Below, piece by piece: positions 1-5,305 of a stretch of DNA of 14,956 nucleotides. Below the pieces are notes generated by a model. The model did no database searches, was not told the origin of the DNA, and saw nothing but the letters and a program-made list of their open reading frames with translations. Source of the stretch: Ardenticatenaceae bacterium (GTDB lineage Bacteria; Chloroflexota; Anaerolineae; Promineifilales; Promineifilaceae); NCBI GenBank assembly GCA_020634435.1, contig JACKBS010000037.1, forward strand, positions 1 to 14,956, written 5' to 3'. How positions within the stretch are numbered: position 1 is the stretch's first letter; every line of letters begins with the position of its first letter. The position numbers and the translations under genes are program-made.

Positions 1-246
1 GGCCTTGGCCACCTGGCTCAGTTCATCAGCCAGCAACCCAACGGCCGCACGCAGAAACATCTTGCGGCTACTGGGTAAATCAGTGGCATAGTTGGAAACG
101 GCCGTTGCATCGAGCAGGTTCACTCCCGCCGCCCGCGCCAGCTTAATTTCTCGGCCGTAGCGGTAGCGGGTTGTCTTTGCCAAATTCCGTTTGGCCAAAA
201 TCGCATCAAAATTATCTGGTTGTTGAAGAGTAGTTAAGGCGCTCAT
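1..246 (-). CDS. Probable tyrosine recombinase/integrase, N-terminal part (runs off left edge)
   Basis: An open frame of 82 codons starts at ATG 246-244 and continues past position 1. The translation begins MSALTTLQQPDNFDAILAKR and continues with a helical pattern: TTRYRYGREIKLARAAGV, then DATAVSNYATDLPSSR, then MFLRAAVGLLADEL. This spacing (conserved T..Y..., a 'v..Y...L...' helix, then 'S..RK..LrA...L..') is the pattern of the SAM-like core-binding domain that precedes the catalytic domain in XerC/phage-type tyrosine recombinases. The catalytic R-H-R-Y residues would lie beyond the window, so activity cannot be judged. A GGAG ribosome binding site lies about 7 nt upstream of the ATG (252-255), which supports this start. 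It is separated from the CHAT genes by an IS and reads in the same direction. The family call rests on pattern only. Confidence 0.55.
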   Translation of the reverse strand, partial: MSALTTLQQPDNFDAILAKRNLAKTTRYRYGREIKLARAAGVNLLDATAVSNYATDLPSSRKMFLRAAVGLLADELSQVAKA

Positions 247-257
247 TGGATCTCCAC

Positions 258-299
258 TTTACTTGTGATAATGCTAATATACACAAGTAAAAGTGTAAA
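258..299 (-). promoter_or_regulatory. Promoter with perfect 10-bp inverted repeat upstream of the recombinase gene
   Basis: TTTACTTGTG (258-267) and CACAAGTAAA (282-291) form a perfect 10-bp inverted repeat with a 14-nt spacer. Read on the minus strand, TTTACA (294-299) and TAGCAT (271-276) lie 17 nt apart and could be the -35 and -10 boxes. The inverted repeat then brackets the -10 box just upstream of the ribosome binding site. That layout suits an operator for a dimeric repressor. A direct role is inferred; the symmetry itself is plain in the sequence. Confidence 0.5.
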
Positions 300-442
300 G
301 AAAATTGCTGGGAAAACAACAGACCCGCAAATCATTCTCCCGCACTTTATGTGATCGAACTGGTCAGAAAGGCATAAACTAGGAAGCCTTATCCGTATTC
401 TCTCTTGGGGCGATCCAAATCACCATTGGCGCTAAGTGTTTT

Positions 443-1570
443 TCACACAAATTGCGGGAGTTCCATTTTTATCTTGTCAAAAACAATTCGATAATAATCG
501 TTGATGATGCCACCCAGGACCTTCCGCTTTTCAACTCGACCGGAAGTGGGCGACTCCAGACGCGGAATGGGAGATTGCTGCTCAAGCCCTTGATGCGGCC
601 TCCGAGCGTTATAATAAGCCAAGTACTCGTTCAGCACCCGGCGGAGGTGAGCTTCACTGATCACCAAGATGTGGTCGAGACACTCCTGGCGCACGCTTCT
701 GATCCAACGCTCCATATAGGAATTGGCATTTGGCGCTCGGATCGGTGTGGGCACGATGCGTGTTTGCTGTCATTCGAAAACGGTATCAAACGCTTCAATG
801 TATTTCTTGTCATTGTCACGAATGAGACAGCGAAAGCTAGTGCCGATTTCTTCAAACTGCCAAACGAGTTGTCTGGCTTGTTGGGCCACCCAAAGTCCAT
901 TCGGATGGCTGGTGATGCCAGCTAGATGAACTCTTCTCGTACCCAATTCAATAAAAACCAGCACATACACCGTGCGCAGAAAAATGGTTTCGATGGTAAA
1001 GAAATCGCACGCTAACAACTGCTCCTTGTAATGGTTCATCACCGTCTTCCAGCCAATCGAGCCGTAGCGAACCGGAGCCGGTACAATCCCGTTTCGGTCG
1101 AGGACATTGCGTACGGTGCTGATCGAAACCTTGTAGCCCAACTTGAGCAATTCGCCTTCGATTTTGCCGTAGCCCCAGCGCAAGTTCTCCTTCGCCAGGC
1201 GTATGATCAAGTTCTCTTTTTCTTGATGAATCCTGGGGCGACCACCTTTGTTTTTCTGCTCGTAAGTCCATTTGCGTCGTACCAATTCTCGCTGCCAGCG
1301 AAGGACAGTATCTGGTTGGATGATACGAATGATGCTCCGCAGTTGATAGGTAGTCCGATTTTTCGATCGTTTGAGCTTCGTGGTCAATACAGCTAATGTC
1401 ATCTTTTCGGCCTGATTTGGCTTGACCGGTTTTTCATGAAGTCTGGTCATCACCGCCAATTGATGGCGTAAAATGATGACCTCCAGGTCTTTGTCTTGAT
1501 CCGATAAACGGCTGACTTGAATCAACGACAAAATGGTTGAAAAAATGTGTGCCAGAATGAACCAACCCAT
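443..1570 (-). pseudogene. IS3/IS481-like DDE transposase, interrupted by in-frame TGA
   Basis: This would be a 375-residue integrase-like transposase of the rve (RNase H-fold) type, which cuts and joins IS ends. The frame opens at ATG 1570 and runs 266 codons to a TGA at 772-770, then continues in the same frame to the TGA at 443. Domains: hydrophobic N-terminal helix (1-20), a 'LRHQLAV' helix (34-40), helix-turn-helix region with 'GGRPRIHQE' (109-117), and the catalytic core. The catalytic residues appear to be D189 (ACDFFT), D252 (IRDND) and E287 (SYMERW), a DD35E spacing. The stop replaces codon 267, between the second D and the E, so the normal product would be inactive. Only a single base change is needed to explain it, and codons on both sides still match the family. 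A 103-aa downstream frame could start at GTG 754 but would lack both aspartates. TGA is a normal stop here: CHAT-2 ends with it. Confidence 0.85.
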
Positions 1571-1571
1571 G

Positions 1572-1607
1572 AAAAAAATCCTGCTCCAAATGAGATGAAG
1601 CAGGATT
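1572..1607 (-). terminator. Terminator-like hairpin overlapping the transposase ribosome binding site
   Basis: On the minus strand, AATCCTGCTTC (1607-1597), a 9-nt loop, and GGAGCAGGATT (1587-1577) form an 11-bp stem with one G-U pair. The 3' arm is followed by a run of seven T (1578-1572) and then, one base later, by the transposase ATG. The 3' arm contains the AGGA ribosome binding site (1582-1579). The structure thus has both the form of a factor-independent terminator and a masked start site. In IS10 and IS50, comparable structures limit transposase made from outside transcripts; the same role here is inferred. Confidence 0.6.
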
Positions 1608-1613
1608 GTAGCA
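1605..1613 (-). promoter_or_regulatory. Extended -10 promoter element for the transposase
   Basis: Read on the minus strand, TGCTACAAT (1613-1605) is an extended -10 element (TGn + TACAAT). I see no good -35 box 16-18 nt upstream, which extended -10 promoters can tolerate. Transcription would begin near 1598, so the native transcript would lack almost all of the 5' arm of the hairpin at 1572-1607. Confidence 0.4.
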
Positions 1614-1680
1614 AACAGTTTGGGAATGTCTGTAATTATTCATTTCTCTCGAGTAGTCACCCACGATCGCGGTTTTTACA

Positions 1681-1715
1681 CGATACGGCACTAATAGTAG
1701 GGTGATTTTTTTCAT
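1681..1715 (-). pseudogene. Stump of a further TPR-CHAT gene, cut by the IS
   Basis: ATG at 1715-1713 starts a peptide MKKITLLLV, matching the first residues of CHAT-2 (MKKIFLLLV) and CHAT-1 (MKKIILIL). The DNA around the start, including the ATGAAAAAAATC string, also matches, and the upstream 100 bp are related to the upstream regions of both genes. Similarity ends at about codon 9, where the IS begins. A fused frame runs on to 1434, but it overlaps the transposase in another frame and is not a credible protein. The rest of the gene is not found on the far side of the IS. Confidence 0.7.
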
Positions 1716-1759
1716 GAAGCTGTTCATTTCGCTGTTTTGGTTGAAGAACGGGCACGCGG

Positions 1760-1834
1760 TTAGCGTTCGTTTTTCAGGGTAGAGACCATTTTTGCATCGC
1801 CCAACTGTTCGTAAAGGGCAACGGCTTTATCTAA
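1760..1834 (-). pseudogene. Decayed 3' end of the lipoprotein gene (duplication scar 2)
   Basis: The minus strand encodes LDKAVALYEQLGDAKM followed by VSTLKNER and TAA at 1762-1760. This matches the last 24 residues of the lipoprotein at 9657-10754 (WDTAVALYQQLGDTER, VSALENER). The frame is closed by a TAA at 1843-1841, so there is no gene here. It overlaps the last codons of CHAT-1 in another frame. It marks where a copied unit consisting of the lipoprotein gene's end plus the following CHAT gene was joined. Confidence 0.8.
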
Positions 1835-4800
1835 CCTCGTTTATCCTCTTTAAGAGACTTCTTTCTGTTACCCATAACTAGCGCGACGACAACTGCCAGT
1901 AGCAGGGCTGCTCCCACACAAATGCCGCTGCTGCTTGAATTGGACGGTTGGATTGGATTGGGAACGGCCGTTACTGCCTCTTCTTCAGTTACCACCGTTT
2001 CCATTTCAGGCACAGTCGTCGCCATCTCAACAGGCGATGTGGCTAAAGTCGAAGTATCAACCTCCCCACCATCTCCCGACAACACAAACCCGGCCCAATA
2101 ATATGGGTTAGCATACTCTCCATCCTTGTAGTCTCGGACATGTCGTTGTGCCAATCGAAGCGCATCTGCCTTACTATTCCCATTGAGAAGATAGGTGTAG
2201 AACTGCTCTATCAACAAACTGGTGGCGGCATCGTCCACCGTCCAGAGAGTGGAAATGACAGTCGGGGATTGGAAAAGAAAGGCCCGGTTCAGGCTGACGA
2301 GTTCATCCCCTGCGCTGATATTGACCAGTGGGTCTTCACGATCGATGTCGCCCAGATTGGTCTGGCACGCGCTAAGGACCACGAGTTCCATCTTATCTCT
2401 ATCGATTGGCAAGCCGTATACTTCACTCACCCGCAGATGGCCATTTGCATCCACATCTTCCTCCCCATCTCCAGCCAGGTAAATGAGCGATTGCATGGGA
2501 GCGACCGTGTTATAACGACCGTGTGCCCCCAGATGCAAAACGTTCGCCGAGGAGATTTGGGTACGAAGGGCCGTTTCTGTCGCAGCCTCACCCACCAATG
2601 CCATTGTGCCAAACAAACCGGCAATCGTCTCTGCTGACTGTGCGGCATAGGGCAGATTGGATAGCAACTCACCAAACTCATCTGTGTTTCCGGCGGCGGG
2701 ATTGGCCAGCACCAGGGCCGTTTCGTAGCTGGGTGCGTCAGCCACATCAGGCAAGAATTTCAGCGTACTGGCACTGGGTAAGTAGGTAATGGCAAATTGG
2801 TCCATCAAATACCGTTCCCCATCGGTGAGCGCAGCAAAGGGAAGGTAGTTCAAGATTTGATGGGGGACGATGATGAGGTGGGGCGTGTGAAGGTAGGGTT
2901 GAAGAGGCGCGATGAGGGTGTTGTGGAGGGTAATTGCGGCACTTGGGTGTGCTGACTCTATTTCCGCAAAATCTATAAAAGCCAACACTTGCGTCGTCAA
3001 TGTTGCCGCGTCTACCTCAATTGTCACGACTTCAAAATCATCCGGCGTGACCACAAAGGCAATCGTCCGGTCTTCCAGCATCCAGAACGAAACCAGCGTC
3101 GTTTGTTCATTTAACAGCCCTTGCACTTCCGCTAGATCGCTGACTGCCAGCCGACCTGGAACCAATTCCTCCAGTGACTCATCCAGCGCATCCAGAGCGG
3201 CTAGTGCCTCATCATATGCTGTTTCTGCCGCTATCCGCTGCGCTTCCAAGTCTGCAACCAATTCTGGGTCGGGTGGATTGAGGGCGCGAGCGCGGGCGAG
3301 CGCATCCTGGGCAGCGATAAGCGTGGCATATGCTTCATTGGCAGCGGCAATTAGTGGGGCCGCCACCTCGTTGTCTGCCAACTGCACCACTCCCGTGGCC
3401 AGTGCATCGCCAAAGGAGCGGGCACGTCCTTGTTCACTGGTGAGGAATGCCTCTGTTAACAAATTTTCAGTTAAATACAAATCCAGAAGATTGTGATATA
3501 TAAAAGCATATTCGGCGATGAAACTGGCGCGAGCCGTATCGTTACCGGACCTAGACCGTATAGATTCAAAAACTGCCACCGCCTGCTCATAATACTGTAT
3601 CGCATCTAGATTCCGCTCCTGAGCATGGTATATGGTTCCTAAATTATTCAAGGTCGTACCTTCACCCACCCGATCGCCTACGTCACGCACGATAACCAGC
3701 GCCTCCTCATTGGTCTTCAATGCCGCCTCGTATTGCCCTTGGGCTTGGTAGACCAAAGCGATGTTGTTCAAGGTCGTAGCTTCACCTGCCCGGTCGCCCA
3801 CGTCGCGGCGGATAGCCAATGCCTCCTCATAAGTCGTCAACGCCGCCTCGTACCGCCCTTGAGCGTAGTAGACCAAAGCGATATTGCTGAGAGTCGTGCC
3901 TTCACCGGACTGGTCGCCCACATCGTGGCGGATAGCCAATGCCTCCTCATAAGTCGTCAATGCCGCCTCGTACCGCCTTTGCGCGTAGTAGACTGCCGCG
4001 ATGTTGTTGAGGGTCGTACCTTCACCAGCCCGGTCACCCACTTCGCGCGCGATAGTCAACGCCGCCTCATAGGTTGTTAACGCCGCCTCGTATCGCCTTT
4101 GGGCTCGGTAGATCTCCGCGATGTTGTTGAGGATCGTGCCTTCACCCGCCCGGTCTCCCCTGTCCTGGAGGATAACCAACGCCGCCTCATAGGTCGTCAA
4201 CGCCGCCTCGTACCGATCTTGCGCGTAGTAGACTGCCGCGATGTTGTTGAGGGTCGTGCCTTCGCCAGCCCGATCACCTACTTCGCGGCTGATAGTTAAC
4301 GCCTCTTCATAGGTCGTTAACGCTGCCTCGTACCGTCCTTGAGCGTAGTAGACCCCCGCGATGTTGTTTAGTGTGTCTCCTTCGCCAGCCCGGTCATCCA
4401 CGTCGCGGCGGATAGCCAATGCCTCCTCATAGATGGTCAACGCCGCCTCGTACCGCCCTTGGGCGGCGTATACCAGACCGATATTGTTAAAGGTTGCCCC
4501 CACCCCAGCCCGGTCGCCTACATCGCGGCGGATAACCAACGCCTCCTCAAAGAACGTCAATGCCGCCTCGTACCGCCCTTGGGCATAGTAGACCAAAGCG
4601 ATGTTGTTCAAGGTTGCGCCTTCCCCAGCTCGGTTGCCCAAATCGCGGCGGATAACCAACGCCTCCTCATAGGCAGTCAATGCCGCCTCGTACTGCCCTT
4701 GGGCGTCGTAGACCACAGCGATGCTGTTCAGGGTCGTACCTTCACCAGCCCGGTCACCCACGTCACGGAGGATAACCAACGCCTCCTCATAGGTCATCAA

Positions 4801-5187
4801 CGCAGCCTCGTACCGCCCTTGGGCATAGTAGATCGCCGCGATGTTGTGCAGGACAGTACCCTCTAGTTGTCGTTGTGCCGTTTGCCGGTAAATTTCCAGG
4901 CTAAAGTTAAATGCTTCCAGTGCGCCATCTCTATCTCCTGCATTATCACGCAGAATCCCTAAGGTTAATCCACAAATCCCTAAATCATTTGGGTCAGGGA
5001 AGGTAACTGTATTGCGGGCGTTGAAGCCAGCCTCTAGTAAAGGGTAAGCGGTTATGCGGTCGCCGGCAAAAAACAGTTCAACTCCCTCGGAGCATTGAGC
5101 TACAGGGTCGTCTTGCTGAACCAGTGTTGGTAAGGCAAGCTTCCCCGTCCAAAATAAGGTTGTCAGTATCAGGATGATTTTTTTCAT
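1831..5187 (-). CDS. CHAT-1: secreted, membrane-anchored TPR-CHAT cysteine protease (mosaic)
   Basis: A 1118-aa protein. Residues 1-25 are an export signal (MKKIILILTTLFW...) with no lipobox. Residues 28-95 are a divergent N-terminal helical region with Cys32 and Cys72. Residues 96-545 carry eleven 40-residue TPR units of the type YYAQGRYEAALTTYEEAL. An Ala-rich helical linker (about 595-680) leads to a CHAT domain (about 700-1041) with catalytic His889 (HLGAHGRYN) and Cys941 (VLSACQTN). CHAT domains are caspase-like proteases that commonly pair with TPRs, which sense or bind partners. A tail rich in E, T and V, a membrane helix (1088-1106) and a basic end (KKSLKEDKRG) follow, so the protease should lie outside the membrane. 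ATG 5187 is chosen because MKKI heads all copies; the ribosome binding site is weak. The catalytic half is nearly CHAT-3, while the C-terminal anchor resembles CHAT-2. Substrate unknown. Confidence 0.92.
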   Translation of the reverse strand: MKKIILILTTLFWTGKLALPTLVQQDDPVAQCSEGVELFFAGDRITAYPLLEAGFNARNTVTFPDPNDLGICGLTLGILRDNAGDRDGALEAFNFSLEIYRQTAQRQLEGTVLHNIAAIYYAQGRYEAALMTYEEALVILRDVGDRAGEGTTLNSIAVVYDAQGQYEAALTAYEEALVIRRDLGNRAGEGATLNNIALVYYAQGRYEAALTFFEEALVIRRDVGDRAGVGATFNNIGLVYAAQGRYEAALTIYEEALAIRRDVDDRAGEGDTLNNIAGVYYAQGRYEAALTTYEEALTISREVGDRAGEGTTLNNIAAVYYAQDRYEAALTTYEAALVILQDRGDRAGEGTILNNIAEIYRAQRRYEAALTTYEAALTIAREVGDRAGEGTTLNNIAAVYYAQRRYEAALTTYEEALAIRHDVGDQSGEGTTLSNIALVYYAQGRYEAALTTYEEALAIRRDVGDRAGEATTLNNIALVYQAQGQYEAALKTNEEALVIVRDVGDRVGEGTTLNNLGTIYHAQERNLDAIQYYEQAVAVFESIRSRSGNDTARASFIAEYAFIYHNLLDLYLTENLLTEAFLTSEQGRARSFGDALATGVVQLADNEVAAPLIAAANEAYATLIAAQDALARARALNPPDPELVADLEAQRIAAETAYDEALAALDALDESLEELVPGRLAVSDLAEVQGLLNEQTTLVSFWMLEDRTIAFVVTPDDFEVVTIEVDAATLTTQVLAFIDFAEIESAHPSAAITLHNTLIAPLQPYLHTPHLIIVPHQILNYLPFAALTDGERYLMDQFAITYLPSASTLKFLPDVADAPSYETALVLANPAAGNTDEFGELLSNLPYAAQSAETIAGLFGTMALVGEAATETALRTQISSANVLHLGAHGRYNTVAPMQSLIYLAGDGEEDVDANGHLRVSEVYGLPIDRDKMELVVLSACQTNLGDIDREDPLVNISAGDELVSLNRAFLFQSPTVISTLWTVDDAATSLLIEQFYTYLLNGNSKADALRLAQRHVRDYKDGEYANPYYWAGFVLSGDGGEVDTSTLATSPVEMATTVPEMETVVTEEEAVTAVPNPIQPSNSSSSGICVGAALLLAVVVALVMGNRKKSLKEDKRG
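2070..3190 (-). repeat. CHAT-domain tract nearly identical to 12378-13498
   Basis: This 1.1-kb tract encoding the CHAT domain of CHAT-1 matches CHAT-3 at a constant offset of 10308 nt, without indels. I checked the offset at the catalytic Cys and His codons, at the linker (3151) and at the C-terminal end (2085). In a 160-nt sample (3040-3200) I count about eight differences. CHAT-2 differs much more in the same stretch and has a 6-nt length difference between the Cys and His codons. Recent duplication or gene conversion is the simplest reading. Confidence 0.8.
3661..4860 (-). repeat. Ten 120-nt TPR-coding repeats in CHAT-1
   Basis: Ten units in strict 120-nt phase, each coding one 40-residue TPR. 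Phase markers such as the TPR turn codons for GDRAGEGTTLNNIA recur at 3661, 3781, 3901 and so on up to 4741. Units are very alike within the gene (RYEAALTTYEEAL dominates), which points to homogenisation within this array. Further degenerate units flank both ends. Confidence 0.9.
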
Positions 5188-5225
5188 GAACCGCTACTTT
5201 GTCTGATTTGCCTGAACGAGATGTA

Positions 5226-5300
5226 TCAAGTTGGTTCGTTTTCAAGGGCAGAGGATATTTCTGTGTTGCCTAACTGTTTGTAAAAGTTAACGGCCGTATA
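5226..5300 (-). pseudogene. Decayed 3' end of the lipoprotein gene (duplication scar 1)
   Basis: Between CHAT-2 and CHAT-1 the minus strand encodes YTAVNFYKQLGNTEI then SSALENEPT and TGA (5228-5226), a match to the last residues of the lipoprotein gene (DTAVALYQQLGDTER, VSALENER). A TAA at 5303-5301 closes the frame upstream. A small deletion replaced the original CGC TAG end by CCA ACT TGA, and similarity continues past it (CTTGAT, then CGGTTCATGAAAAAAATC) up to the CHAT-1 start. Confidence 0.82.
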
Positions 5301-5305
5301 TTACC

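Larger units (their letters stand above)
294..1680 (-). mobile_element. Insertion sequence with rve-type DDE transposase (limits tentative)
   Basis: The core of this element (443-1610) is a single transposase gene with its own promoter and protective hairpin. The limits are guesses. Both ends, read inward, start with TGTAAA (294-299 on plus; 1680-1675 on minus), after which similarity is weak, and I see no target-site duplication. The right limit agrees with the place where similarity to the CHAT-gene start stops (about 1681-1689). A size near 1.4 kb is normal for one-gene elements of this type. The flanks are unrelated (recombinase gene on one side, truncated CHAT gene on the other), so a deletion or rearrangement probably followed insertion. 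Confidence 0.55.

Noticed and set aside
337..460. 8-bp inverted pair CTCCCGCA (337-344) and TGCGGGAG (453-460) near the end of the transposase
   Set aside because: The arms are over 100 nt apart with no further symmetry or T-run, so they may be chance.
770..772. Recoding of TGA (Sec, Trp or read-through) in the transposase
   Set aside because: TGA ends CHAT-2 normally, tryptophan is coded by TGG elsewhere, and I see no hairpin of SECIS type just after the codon. A plain nonsense mutation is simpler.
948..1396. Alternative frames on both strands inside the transposase region
   Set aside because: They overlap the conserved transposase frame, which shows the DDE motifs; the others show no family pattern.
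294..1680. Terminal inverted repeats and target duplication of the IS
   Set aside because: Only TGTAAA is shared between the proposed ends and the flanks do not match, so the boundaries stay tentative and no repeat is annotated.
1434..1715. A 93-residue frame starting at the CHAT stump and running into the IS
   Set aside because: Only the first ~9 residues match a real protein. The remainder overlaps the transposase start in another frame and has no recognisable pattern.
3733..4866. Long open frames on the plus strand across the CHAT-1 TPR array
   Set aside because: They are antisense shadows. The 120-nt period is a multiple of three, so a stop-free antisense frame repeats with the array and gives artificial repeat peptides.
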